A DNA stretch of 64,000 nucleotides from Asterias amurensis (GCF_032118995.1 NC_092660.1:1007501-1071500); one strand, 5' to 3'; shown: positions 38,401-53,400, counted from the first letter of the stretch. Notes: a model not told the origin generated them from the letters alone. A program made the numbers and translations.

Positions 38401-41400
38401 TTTCAAAGATGAATTTCCAGGCTTGATGTTTGTTTCAATCATTGTGTTATTAGGAATGAAACATTTCAGATCTTTTTCTGAATTCAACATTTTTATGCTG
38501 GCTTTGTGAACAAAACTTTTATTTTCTATAGACAAAAAAGACATTTTGTTGTTTAAAGGGAAGGTACACGTTTGGTAATTACTCAAAACAAATATTACTT
38601 AAAAACTGACTTGGTAACGAGCATTGGAGAGTTGTTGATAGTATAAAACATTGTGAGAAACGGCTCCCTCTGAAGTAGCATAGATTTTGAAAAAAGGTAA
38701 TTTCTCACTAAAATAACAAAAACTTCTTGCTAGAAGTTGTTTATTCCTATCTGAAAGCACACAAATTCGTCCAACAAGGATGTTTTTTCTCTCATCATTT
38801 TCTCGCAACTTCGACGACCAATTTAGCTCAAATTTTCACAGGCTTGTTATTTTATGCTTATGTTGGGATACACGAAATGAGAAGACTGCTCTATGACAAT
38901 TACCAAATGTGTACCTTCCCTTTTATCTAGTGCTGTAGTGCTGTGGATTCTGTTTCCAAAACCTTGTTTGAATCTAAACTCTGCCTTCACTAGTTGTCAA
39001 TTTAACCATGTTAATTTGTATTCTGACGCTTATGCCAATAAAGAGGGGCTCCGAGGTCAAATTCATTTTTTGATTCGCTCATTTTCCAACAGAAAGTCCT
39101 TAAATGGAAATGAGACAAACATTACAAGTATCAAACTTCACATTTAATCTTTTGTTTATTTATATTTTCAACAGCAAAATTTGCAAAATGCTGTCATTGA
39201 AGATTATCGAGAATGAGCGTGAATGTCATCGAAATTAAGAAATAGACTTTAAGTTTCAACATTTTGTGCGTTTCTGTAAAACAAGTATGTCAAGTTTCAT
39301 TTTTTAATAACATCAGTTGATTGAACACTGTGTGCCAACATTCACCTTGCCTTGTTCATTTCAGTTTTTAAAACAGCTCTCTGTGGTATTGAATAAAAAT
39401 TAACTTGCACAAGAATTTTTGTTAAACTGTGACTGATCCAACATTAACTGAAATTTAACTCTTGAACATTATTTGTGTGTTGTGTAGAGGCATGCAAGTT
39501 GGTGTACAGCGGGTTAAGACAGTCACTAGAAGGGACACCAGGGGATCAAGGTACCAACGATCCACTGAACCAACTCTTTATGTAGCAGCAGAATTACCTA
39601 AGAAGGATCTCCCTGCAACATTCACTGTGGGTGACGGAGAAACAGAGGGAAACAAACCCCTGGAAAGCAACACTCAATATGACATCTATCTCGGATCAGT
39701 CAGTAGGATTTCTCAATCGGTAAGCCTTATATTTTATCCCTTGTGTCATTTTGTAAACCATGACAAATTCACCCCTTGCAACAACGCAACATGTGTCTAC
39801 TTTCTCACAAGCTTGTAAATAAGTCATTTGCGAGTTAGAATTTCTGGTACAATGACTAACTCACTTGATCATAAGTTGCTGCTTGACTTTTGAATTCCTC
39901 AGACCAGACTATCAGGACAGTTGCTAGATCACATGGTTTGGGGCAAGCTCTTGCATAGTTACATAAGAGATGATGAGCACCCATGTGTCTCATGATTTGG
40001 GGCAAGCTTTTGCAGAGGTAACAAACACCAATACACATTCCTCAATTAATATGTAAGGCAAAGGCACAATGGTACCAGGGTTTGTTCATCTGGAGGATGC
40101 TATACAAAAGCTTGCCCTGAACCATTAAATATAGCAACTATCTCTTTAGTGCGAAGAATTCAAATCAAAGTGGTTTCTTGTGAGTATAGGCAAGTCATTG
40201 TACAATACTTTGTTCCAAACGAACTCTCAAATGGCTTATTTAAGAATCAAATTGCATAAGAAAATTACGGTATATTGTGCACTATAACACACAGGTACTT
40301 TTATTACAACAATGGAGAAACAGTAATTTGGGGAACTAAATTCCTATAGATTGGTTCAATCAGCTTATTGCTATTGTGCTTCAGATATTATGAAGGATTA
40401 AAACATGGTTAAATATAAATATAAGTTTGATACAATCTAAAACAAATGTGTTGATATTTCTCTCTTTTCTGTATTTTTTAAGGATTATGCCGTTAAGTGG
40501 AGTGAGCCACTAAGAGTTACAGGTAATTTACTGCTCAATAACTCCACCGTGATCATTTTGACAATTTTGCTAATTCAACGCGAAGGCTTCAAACTAAAGC
40601 CTGGTTCATACTTCCTGCGAATGCAAATGCGAAGGGAATGTTGACGCCACAAAATTCGCTCTGTTCATCTTACTTGCGAATATTGCTGCAAAAGGATAGT
40701 TGTGACGTAAAGTTCACATCAAATTCGCTTCGCATTCACAGGAGGTATGAACCGGGCTTGAGGCAGGACAGAAAAAAGTAGTCCGGTTCTTTTGTGGGGG
40801 TGGGTAATATTTGGAAGTTTTTTTATATATTTTTACCTTCTTAATATTTCTGTTGTCTGTCCCTCATAACACTTTCCATAAGGTAAAATTATGAGTTTCA
40901 TTATTGTAGAACAATTATCATACCATGTTCCATTTTTGGTCTTGATCGGTAAAATCACAAGCAACTTAGCGGCCAGCTTTTTACTGAAACTGAACTTTGA
41001 ATCCTTAACTAGCTATTTTTGTAAGTGTCATCAATTTCTCAATTGATGTTGAAGATATAAGCTTCAACAACAATAAGATATTAGAAGTTACATGTACATG
41101 TATATGATAATATGTAATTCTGCTTTCAAACCTTAACAATATAATCTTTGTTTGGCAGTGCCACAAAGTGCAGGCCCTCCGGTAGCTGCTATTGTGGTTC
41201 CATTGATGCTGATTGTCCTGATTGGTATTGTGGTTGCTGTGATCTTCCAAATAAGGTAATAATTATTGTCACAATGTAGTGATATTTACAGGGAAAATCG
41301 GCCCAAATGCTGTAAACACATCAAATAAAAAAACATTGGCCATAAATTATGTTAAACAATTTTCTTTTAAAGCAGAAATAAGCAGGATGCCCAGTCACAG

Positions 41401-44400
41401 ATGATACATAAAAATGTGAATTCCCTTTTTGATTAGTAACCTTAGTCTGGTAAGCCTAATATTGTGGTGCTACAGCTCCTTACAGGCAGTGGACACTATT
41501 GGTAATTACTCAAAATAATTATTAGCATAAAACCTTACTTGGTAATGAGTAATGGGGAGCTGTTGATAGTATAAATCATTGTGAGAAACGGCTCCCTCTA
41601 AAGCAACATAGTTATTTGAGAAAGAAGTAATTTTTGACGAATTTGATTTTGAGACCTCGGATTTAGAATTTGAGGTCTCGAAACTTCATGTGACAAGTTT
41701 TCTTTCATTATTATCTCGCAACTTCGACGACCAATTGAGCTCAAATTTTCACAGGTTACGGCTTCATATTTTATGCATATATTGAGATACACCAAGTGAG
41801 AAGACTGGTCTTTGACAGTTACCAATAGTGTCCAGTGTCTTTAAGCAGACTATTTTAAGTAGAAAAATTCTGCTGAGCAAAGCTGAGCATTAGCAGTTTA
41901 CCGTTTTTCATTGTAACTCAAGATCAATTCAGCTTGTGGCTTTGACACATGGTATTGGGAAACCATCCGGAATGAATAAACTTACAAATGAACGCTGATA
42001 CCATAACAGTTAAGCATTGATGAGTGAAGGAATGCTGTACCGGTATTTATTATTTTTGTTAACTGTATTTTTCAGGAGGAAGAAAGGACTTAACAACAGC
42101 CTGGTGGATCGGAGACATTTCAATGCTGCAAATGGTAAGAGATTATAAGTTGCATCCCTGTAAACTTTCTTCTTGACTTAATAAACAGATTATTCTGTCT
42201 GATAGAAAGAATGAGAACTTTTCAGACTTGAAGGGATCAGAAATTACATGCATTTTAAACAATTCTGCACATAATTTAATTGACAACTTCACAGTCAACA
42301 GAGTTTTTGAATGTTTTATTTGTTTTGTCAGCAGGAGTGCGAGCTAGCAATGACAAACTCTCTTCAGGATTAGAAAACCCATATAGTGATGTTGCCAATG
42401 AAGGTCCGCCTGCAAGCACACCAGCCAATACACCAGCCGCAGCACCAGCCACTTCACCAGCCACACCAGCCACTGCACCAGCCAGACCCAAGCAGGTTAA
42501 GAAGAAGAAGCAATTTACGGCTCCTTTCCCGATTCCATTATCAGAGTTGAAAGATTATGTCAGCAAGAAGAAGAAGGAAATGTACAAAGAAGGCAATGGG
42601 TTTCTGTTTGACTATGAGGTGAGTTTTGATAATGTGGTACGTTAATAACTACAAAATGTGAATTTATTTTTGTGCTTTTTACCCCCAAGTTGACCCCTCA
42701 GAGCACCTTTTATTATTACCTAAACAATGATACATTCATTCTTATTGTAGATAATACCAGAAGTGTCCTGCTCAATGACCCAAGTGTTATGACCGGATTG
42801 TGAACTTAAAAACTGATAACTCAGATACCAGAACTTGAATCTGGTGCACCTGACTGCCTCGGCCAAGACACACTTATGATTATGATGACATTTACATGTA
42901 GGTCTGTTAAGCGCATTGCTAAAGAACCGTAACTGGTTGAAACACTGCAAAAGAGACATAATGGTTTCCCATTCTTCTGCAAGGTAGTAAACAAACTGTG
43001 ATAACATCAGAACTAAGGTCTGTTGCCTCTCAATGATAATTAAGAGTAAGCTCTTTCAACTATATTGAACTTTTGTATTTCTTTTCAATTTTTAGAATTT
43101 GCCCGATTCCGACTGTCATTCATGTGAAAGAGCAAAGGACGACAAAAACAAAGAAAAGAATCGCTATGCTAACATCATTCCTTGTGAGTTTATTATTAAT
43201 ATGATTATTTTTTTGTGATCAACTGTTTTCTTAACATAAAAAACCTGAAATACTTCATATCGGATGAGCTGCCAGGCAGCACTGAAGAGGCCATATCTTG
43301 TACCAGCTTTAGGCTTCTTGTCTGCGACCTCCCCATACTATTATTAAGTTCTGTTTAGTAGTTTTCCTTATATTGTACTACCTAATGGTATGGAAAATGA
43401 ACCAAATGACTTCACAATAATTTGTCTTCATGCCTCTAATAATAATAACACATCATTGGTGTCTTTTATAGTTCAGGTATCTACCAATAAGGTACTCAAG
43501 GCACTTAAGACAGGTTTTTGAGACAAAATTATTTGAAATTACGAGTAAGATGTATGTAGCACTTTATAAGGGTTTACATGGTGCTGCTGCGCACTTGGCA
43601 GCTCCTGACAGAAACACAGAGATAAACCCCTTCTTGTAGCAATTGTGCATTACATCACACATATGGCATTTATGTCCCATCAGAGGTATGAATCAATTAT
43701 GATTAAGTGTCTTGCAAGATCAGGACTGGAACCCACACTATTGCCCTGTATTTTTGCACAATTTTTATTCACGCTATTCCATTGTTTTGTATGAATTTTT
43801 CTTGTTGCCACTTAAGAGATCTCATTTTAAATTGTTTACCTTTTTTACAATTGCTAGTTTTAATTTCCATGCCCATGCTTTTAGACTTTTATAACCAGTC
43901 GCTTTTCCTTTGTTTTGTACGTTTCTCCTTGTTGCTTTTGCTTTTTGCACTGCTGTTTTCCCCCATTATTTTTAATATGTGTACATCCTAATCTTTTGAA
44001 TTGTAGTTTTAAGCAATGTTTAGTTTGTATTCAAGTGTGTTTAATCCAACCATTTATATTTAGATTCCTAACTTTGTATCTACCACAGATGACTTTTCTC
44101 GTGTTGTGCTTGAGAAACTACCAGATGAACCAGACTCTGATTATGTAAATGCAAGTTACATAGATGTAAGTTTGTCATATGATTTCTTTCTGTTCCATTG
44201 TGTTCCCCTGTACAGAATCGATAAACGACCACTCCAGTTTTTAGAAAGAACTGAAACATATTCAGGAAATCCCCTGAGGTGGAGAAAAACTGGAACCAAA
44301 TACGGCAGAATTACTTTTGTACAGATACAGGCTTTGTGATAACGAAAACGACATATTTCCTGAAGAGTTCAACGAAATTAAACAAAAAAACATTTGGTTT

Positions 44401-47400
44401 TGACAGTCCAACAGCCCACCCACCAAGATAAAAAGATAAAATAAACAAGTTTTAATGACACTTCTGTATAAATTTAACCACTGTTTTTGCTTCCTTCTCA
44501 CCACTACAGGGTTTCAATGAACCAAACAAATACATAGCCAGCCAAGGTAAGTAAAAAACAAACCGATGCAACTTTTTTCCCTTCGATCTCTAAACCACAA
44601 AAAGTTACTGGCACTGAAAACATTTGATAATTGTTTCTATATTTGTGCATGGCATTGTTGGTCGGTTAATAAGATCATTAGACTATGGTGTTTCTGGTCA
44701 ACAGAGTGTAGTTTCAAGTCCCTGTTGTGGCACAAGATACCATACCTACTTTGCCCTTCTAATATGACATTAAATTGTCGGTGCCGTGTAATGGGATTGG
44801 TAGTGCAAAAAGAACCCAGAACACGTTTTGTGGTAGAGCAGCAGTTACCCCGGTATTTCTGGTTCACAAAGCAAGCACCTTTGTTAACAGGTTTTTTTCA
44901 GGCTTGCGAGCTACAGTGATTAAGTTCATTTATGAGGCATCCTTGGTTGCATAACCAGGACTTTATAAAAATCATTTGGTGTAAATATTGTGGTTTGATC
45001 TTTTGTGTTTTTTTTTTTCCATTTCATTTTATTTGCCAGCAAACATGAAAAAACACATACATGTATTAAAAAATTGCACATCAAAGATTTACAAGAAAAA
45101 GCAATACAATGGTTATAAAAAGAGAACCAAAAAAAATATGTAAAAACACAAGCAAATTACTGAGAAACCTTGCCTGGCCGTGGGCAGATATAAGGATTGT
45201 GTAGGAAACACCTCCAGTGGGGTGGAACACAAAACACTACAGACAAAGCAAAAGACAAGAACCCTGGCAGGGAAAGCCAATAGCGACAGAAAGTCACTTT
45301 CAAAGTGGCTGACCTTTTGGTTCCAGACAGTAACGAGTATTAACAAGACAAAACACACCCTTTTGTTTCAAACATGTACTTTTTAAAAAGGTTGACAATT
45401 TTAATCTCATGAAAGTAAATAGCATTTATAGTGTTGATTCTAAAGTTTGAAGATAAATTTCTGAGATGATTTACGTATTAATTTTGAGAAAATGAATACC
45501 AGCACTTATTCATTGTGAAAATTGCGGACCATTATGACAATCTCGTGTTATTTTATGAATCACAATTTCAGGTCCAAACAAGGCTTCAGTTTGTGATATG
45601 TGGAGGATGATATGGCAGGAGAATACCACTAAGATTGTCATGCTCACCAACCTACAAGAAGGAGTCAAGGTAATTCAAGCTGCATTGGTTTAATTAGTTT
45701 GACTTTTTATTACACATGAACAACCAAAATTAGCGCACAAAAACAAGATAGATAGAAAACGAGACAACAGTTGAAAAACCCAAATGAGGAAACACTCCGC
45801 AATCAGGTAAGGACTTAAAACCCAATCCACATAGATAGCTTCAGGTCTGAGGTTAGCCTTTAGTCAAGTCGCACACGGCACACTGGTTGGCACGCACAAC
45901 CCCAAAAATGTAACGCACGAAAAAGACTATTACTGCGAGTGGCGAAGCGGCGAAGCCGCGAAGCGCCTTTACCAACTCATTTTGGGGCCTTATGTTTTTC
46001 TTTACATTTGCCAATGATTTTGGTGGGAGAAAATGTAATGCATAACGCATTAGCGTGGTGAGTTGCTGGCCAATAAGAAGTCACAATTACTTGCATGACG
46101 TCACAAGAACGTTCGATGCAAATTCGTTACATTTTCTCCCACCAAAATCGTTGGCAAATGAAAAGAAAAACATAAGGCCCCCAAAACGAGTTGGTAAAGG
46201 CGCTTCACGGCTTCCCGCTGGCGGCGATGGTCTTTTTTCGTGCGTTACATTTTTGGGGCTGTGGTGCTATCCGGTGTGCCGCGTGTGCCTTGACTAAAGG
46301 CTAGTCTGAGGTGGGATTTGAACCGAGACCACAAAGGTGACATGCAGGGGAAAAAACCCACCAAGCCAACCTTATGAACATTTCTCCAAACTTGAGGTAG
46401 AAAGTTGATTAGCAAATGTTAAACCTGTATGTTAGTACATTGACTAGTGATTTGCTTTGATACTTGTCTGACCTAGTGAGACACGAGTCTTTGAGGGTGC
46501 ACATGCAGAAGTCAGATTTGGTAACTATTTACCTTATCTTTCTAGGCGATTCTCTTTTTCTAACTTGCAGGGAAAGTGTGAGAAGTATTGGCCAGATAAA
46601 ACAGCATGCTATGGTGATTATGTTGTCACTTTGAAAAAGGAGGTAACACAACCAGACTACATCGTTCGAGATTTCATGATGGTTCGGAAAATGCAGGTAT
46701 ACCTTCCGTTTTTGGAATTGTTCAATTTTAATCCTATGTAAACGCAGATCTTACAATAAAACTAACCTGTGACAATTGTATTTCAAAAGGTGTTAGTGTT
46801 TTGAGATATCACTATAAAATCTGGAGTGGTTATGTCCAGGCAGGAAGAATACTCCAGAAATGGAATACACAATCTGAAAAACGTTTCATGCATAAAGGTT
46901 TCTCAGATTGTAATGTTTTTTAATCTCTCTCTCTCTCTCTAAAACTGCATTCCTTAAAAGGGAATCGTTTCTCAAAATATTATACATTATCAACAGCTGC
47001 AGTGCTTCTTACGTAATACTCTAACCGTTAGAATCTTATCTTAACCACACCCTAGGATGAAGGATGCAGATATGTTCGTCAGTATCATTTCATAACCTGG
47101 CCGGATATGGGCTTGCCCCATGATCCCATCAAAGTGGTGAATTTTGTCAAAACGGTGAAGGAGTTCAGCCCAAAGAATGCTGGTCCCATGGTCGTTCATT
47201 GCAGGTTGGTATTTTTGTTATGGCACATTATTTGTTTGTCACAGTTATTTTTATCAGTTTTTAATAAGCTGAAAGGGAAACTGATGGGGAGTTCTCCACA
47301 AACACTAGGGCGAAACTGGTCATTTTGGTAGAGCATTGACACATTAATCAGAAGCTTAGGCACAGGTTCAAGTTCCGCTTCAGTGACCCTGATGGGATCC

Positions 47401-50400
47401 ACCAGGATCACGATACCACCAAGATCCTGATCCCATCAGGATCCCACCAGGATCACGATGCTACCATGATCCCATCAGAGAGAAATCTGGAGGGATCCCA
47501 ATTTTATTGACCAAGATCCCATTTTAGGTCGATCAGAAAAACTAGTCTGATTGCATGTTAGCATGATTGTGAAGGCATTTTAATTCTATGCCACTAGTAG
47601 TTTAATCAGTTTGTAATTAACCACAAGGGAAACTGATAGGGAGACCGCCAACATTGTGACTAGATAGCTCAGTTGTTAATCCATAAGTCAAGTCGTGCTA
47701 TAGTCAATTGTTCTTTGTTCATGACAATACTTATGCCATTGTTTTTTCATCTATGACTTACTTTGTAGTGCTGGAATCGGTCGCACTGGGGTGTTTTTGG
47801 TTTTGGACGCCATGTTGGACCAGGCCAAGGTAGAAGGTCGAGTCGATATCTGGAATTTTGCTTGCGGCATGAGAGACAAACGGATGAAGATGATTCAAAC
47901 ACCGGTAAATAAAATACATCAATTTATCTTAGTTCATTTGTACAAGTTCTGAGCCTGAACCTAGAAATGAAACATCCTCATCGAAGAAAGGCTACATTCC
48001 AAAAAGCAGTCACAAAGTTTACAAAAAGGTAAACAAAACATGTCAACCTGACGCGTTCATTTTTTTTCCAAGTCGAGTAGGAGATCCGCAAGCTACACAG
48101 TTTGAGTTTGAGCCCATGTCCCCTGAATTTTAAGACATTAGATGTCTTAACCTGTAGATCCCCAATTATGCGGCAATCCTGGAATTCCGTGTACACAGTT
48201 GCCATGCCCCTGGTCTTGGCCTTGGTGACCCCTTTCAAAAGTTTCCTATTGGACTTAAAGATTTTTCAACGGAAGTACCCTTTGCAAAATGAAAATGGCC
48301 CTGACCTCTCAAAGATTAAACTAAAGAACTGTTACTTTTAAAACTTCTTTCTCAATACAAACAGGCCCAATATGAGTTCATCTTTGATGTCCTGATTGAG
48401 ACGTTCCTTTGTGGTGACACCAGCATCAAACCAGAGAATATTCCCTCCAAGTTGTCTGCATTGAAGAAGACCACAAAGGGCAGTGGGAAGACAGGACTAC
48501 AAGTAGAGTTTGAGGTGACACTTTCATTTTATCGTTATTTAGTGCTGTATGATCTTTCTAGACAACCAAGTGGTTCACCGACCATCATGCAAGGAGTTTT
48601 TTTTGCCTAATGCAGTCTTTATGCCTGATGCAGACCTGTGCATTCAACAAATTTCAAGAAGGCCAGCTGTTGCCAAGTAGGAACTATGTTTAGATGGATT
48701 GCACTAAGCGTCATCAATCGCCATATTTGATGATAAACAATGCAAAAGTACTGCGCACAGCTCTCAGCCAATGATAGCCTTGCGCACGTGCACATTTCAT
48801 CAAATGTGGCTGTCAATGACGCTTAGTGCAATCCATCTATACCACAGTTGACTACAATGGTCTGTAACAAAAAATACAGGTGAGGGATTCAATAACGGAA
48901 GTAAACTTGCCTACAAATTATCACAGTATACTATACCAAATCTGGAAGCTGTAGAATCAGGGAGAGTTTGTAGCTCTGTATCCTACATAAAGATACATGA
49001 ATAAAGCTGACATTAAGTTTATTCATGTATGTTTATGTAGGATACAGAGCTACAAACTCTCCCTGATTCTGCAGGCAAACCAATCTTTCCATGTTCCAAT
49101 GAGCAAATTTGACAATCTCCCTGAGTATGCAAACTTTTTACCAATTATGTTGAATGTAGTTCTAAATTTCTCCCTTCTGATTGTTGTACAAAATCTTCAT
49201 GATTGTGAGAACAACTGTTGACATCTATGATGTACTCATATGGCTATTGAAATTTAATATTCACCTAATCATACTATTTTCAACTCATTCCGATTGTCTT
49301 CATACAGAATCTGAATTTGGTTACCCATATTCCGAACCCTGAAAAGTTCAAAGGAGGCCAGCTACCAGAAAACGTAAAGAAGAACAGATTTCCAGAAAAA
49401 CTACCAGGTGAGGATTTATTCGGTTTATAAATGACATATCAGGACAAAAGTTTTTTGTTTTGTTCACATTTTCCTATCTACCAAATTGAGTTTGAGTGAT
49501 TAATTTTTTTTTGTTACAATGCAGAATTGGAATTTATTCAACATTGGTTTTAAAATAGTTTACATATCTTTGCAATTGTCATTTGGAATTCGATTGTTGT
49601 ATTATAACAATAAGAGACATCACTGTTAGGAGATCTTAGGGTTAAACATTCATTTTACATTCCAGGTAACTTGGAGGCAACTAACTGCAGTGCTTGCTAC
49701 AATACTGTTTTTGTAGCACATGAGTTCAAATTGTTCCAGCAATGTCTTACGATTCCCAAGAACATTATGAGAACATTAAGAAGTGAATGGATTCTCGTCT
49801 TAGGTTGAAACATTCCTTTTACTTTGCAGATTCCACACTGTGAAATTGTATCACTCTTTCTTCATGTCAGGTTTCCATACTCTCTACATTTTAAAGAATA
49901 ATTGATGATCATTTTATTTATAAGAGGTTTTTGTATAATATCTTTGATTGTTCGTTGTTGCTTAAGTCTAGTGCTCTTTTATTGTATTGTATTTCTTTAT
50001 TTGTGTTTTTCCCTCTGCATTTTATGGTGTGTTTTTTCATTTTTAAAATGTTACACATGTTTGAAAATTAGTGTCTTATTTAGATACATCAGTTCATAGA
50101 CTTCTCCTTTGTTGTATAGTTGTAGGTATTTCCTGTACTTTACTCTTATTATTAGCAGTCATTTTTAAACAATTCATTATTGCTTTAAAGCTTGGCTGAA
50201 CAAGCTCCCTCTGGGATTGAATGAGGCACTAAACAGTACCAATTAACATCAATTTTTGTTTTCAAGTTGATCTGTATCGACCTCACTTGATGTCATCAGG
50301 AGAAGATGGATCCAACAACTACATCAATGCCTGCTTCCTTAATGTAAGCCATTATACCTCGGTGATTTGTTGAGTTACTGTTGATTAAGCAAACCATCAC

Positions 50401-53400
50401 AAAAAATTTCCATCTGAAAGCTCACTGATTCTAAAGTTCATACCAGTACCAATCCTCCAGAGAAATATTTCCATCTGAAAGCTCACTGATTCTAAAGTTC
50501 ATACCAGTACCAATCCTTGAGAGAAATATTTCCATTGAAAGTTCACTGATTCAAAAGTTCATACCAATACCAATCAATAAGAAAAAAATGTCAAAATATG
50601 AAACTCAAAGTTGACCAAACAAAAAAACTGCATTAAAGCTGTAAAATAAATCACCATTCCTTATTTAGATTGTTAAAATCAATTTAAGCCTTACATGTAT
50701 ATATGGATGTACTTAAAATCAAAACTTAAACCTTTTTGGTTATTGATATAGTTTGTTTTGTTACACTTTTATGACTTTGTCTTCTAACTTTGTTATTTTA
50801 CAGAGTCCTAGCTCCAAAGGAAAGTACATAGCCACCCAAATGCCCTTACCCCACACCATCAGTGACATGTGGAGAATGGTCTATGACTACAAGTCAACTT
50901 GTATCGTCATGTTGAATACAGTAGACAAAAACGATCCGGTAAGAAGAAAGTGTACCTAAATAATTCACAATTCAAAGTTGCCTTGGAAATCAACTTTGAA
51001 AATCTGCCTGTATTTATTTTGAAGTTATTTGAAATGAAAACAAAATAGTGGTTGTAATTTCTTTTGACACACCCACCCACATATTGATATTTACAGACAT
51101 GTGTTGAGTATTGGCCAGAGAGAGGCTCTGCATCATATGGCAATCTGACAGTCACTCTACAGTCTACTAACAAAGTGGGACCAAACATCATTATACGCTA
51201 CCTAGCCCTGGCTGATGATCAGGTACAATGATGGAACAAATTCTTAATCATTGAAACCGTGCATGGTGAAACTAACAATCTGTTTGGCTACAGCTACGGC
51301 TTCGGCTATATTTCCATGTCATCGTGTGTTGAAGTACAGGATGTCCTTAGCAAAACCCTTAGGAACAGACGTTGCCATAGCCGTAGCCGTAGCTGTAGCT
51401 GCTAATAGACCGATCCATTAAGCTCCACCCCATTGCGTTTTGACAAATCACAACCCATTGCGCAATAAAAAAAGTTTGACAAATAAAGTCTGACATGTTT
51501 GCTTGGCGCGTGCGGCAGAGTTGTGCAGAAATGTATTGGAGAGGCTCACGTGTTCTTCCTCACACGTGTGCAGTGGGTGGAGCTTAATGGATCGGTCTAT
51601 TTGGACAATATAGCCCAAGGCATATCTTACTTGGAGACTAATAACGTCATTACAAAATCAGGATACAATGTGTTTGCACTGACAGTTTTCTATTGCAGAA
51701 GTTTTAAGTTTATGTTTCATTCTTGTTATTGATACTCAGGAATCCCGTCTGATTTGTCACCTTCAACTACTCAACTGGCCCGTTGGTGGCGTACCATCAT
51801 CACCAAGATCCATTGTAGAGTTGGTTACAGCCGTTAAAGAGTGGCAACTCGAGCACAAAGACGACCGAATTATAATTCAGTGCATGTATGATGCTTGGTC
51901 ATTTCCTTCTGCTAAGCTCTCAATAAAAACACAATCCAACCAAACTCTAATAATGTCAAAAATGTTGTTGTCTCATTTGAGTGAGAAATGTGTTCTGCAT
52001 TTATGCTTTGTCAGACTTGTGTGCACATGCTTATTTGATCAAAACAAATTTGTTGGCCTAGTTGTTATCTTTGCATAAAGTTTTAATTTACATTAAAGGC
52101 AGTGGACACTATTGGTAATTACTCAAAATAATTATCGGCATAAAACCACACTTGGTAACGAGTAATGGGGAGAGGTTGATAGTATAAAACATTGTGAGAA
52201 AAGGCTCCCTCTGAAGTGACGTAGTTTTCGAGAAAGAAGTAGTTTTCCACGAATTTGATTTCGAGACCTCAAGTTTAGAATTTGAGGTCTCGAAATCAAG
52301 CATCTGAAAGCACACAACTTCGTGTGACAAGGGTGTTTTTACTTTCATAGTTATCTCGCAACTCCGATGACCAATCAAGCTCAAATTTTCACAGGTTTGT
52401 TTTTTAATGCATTTGTTGAGATACACCAAGTGAGAAGACTGGATTTTGACAATTACCAATAGTGTCCACTGTCTTTAATTATTTGTATTGCAGTCCATAT
52501 ATTAAGATAGGATAGGATGATAGTAGTTTTTATGTTTCAAGTCCTAAAATGAATGAAACCTTGATCGAAAACAAATATTTGTTGGCCTAGTTGTTATCTG
52601 TATACAAAGTACTAATTGACATTCATAAATACTTAAGACAGTTTATCCATTCTGATTGGTCGAGAGGGCATCACATGGGGGTGTTTAAACGGATGATATA
52701 ACACCAGTAAAAAATGTTTAAACATGAGCATGACACATTGAGAACTAATTAAAGAATTGCAGTTTGTATTAAGATATGATAGGATAGGATGACAGTAGTT
52801 TTTGTGTTTCAAGTACAGACTAAAGAAAGAAAATATTTTACTGTGTACGCCATGCCAAATGATTTGATTGGTTTTTTGTTTGACAGTGACGGTGAGGGCG
52901 CTAGTGGAACATTCTGTGCTCTCCTTAACGTCATAGAGAGACTGAATATTGACAATGTGGTGGATGTCTTCCAAGCAGTCAAGAAACTCAGAGTCTCTCG
53001 TCATAGATTGGTGCAGTCACAGGTAAGCTGACTGGTGCTTTGTGAAACTTCACACTCATCTCTGGAGCTCCCTACCGGGGCCCAATTTCATGGCTCTGCT
53101 TACCGTAAGCAAAGAATCTGCGCTTACGAAAGCAGCGAATTCCAAGCTTATGCCATTCGTATTTCACAGGTTAGCTGGGAATGTTTGCTTGTGTGCATGG
53201 GTACTCCACATAATTAATAGGCACTCTTCACTTACACAGCTAGCGTAGAAATTCAGCGCTTACCCAGTTAGCGGAGAATGGTGATCGTTAACGCAGAATT
53301 TGGCGGGAAGCAGAGCCGTGAAATTGGGCCCAGATGAGTTGAAGAACTTAAAACAATATTTTCTTTAATCAAGAGTAAACTTATTTTAACAGGATATGTG

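Larger units (their letters stand above)
52038..52860 (+). repeat. Local tandem duplication in RPTP intron 30
   Basis: TTGTTGGCCTAGTTGTTATC occurs near 52050 and 52580; GATAGGATAGGATGA-AGTAGTTTTT occurs near 52508 and 52778. Each copy carries a different mobile element between these marks. Confidence 0.75.

Noticed and set aside
42720..43007. Minus-strand 95-codon ORF between RPTP exons 17 and 18
   Set aside because: Intronic, no supporting motif or splice structure.
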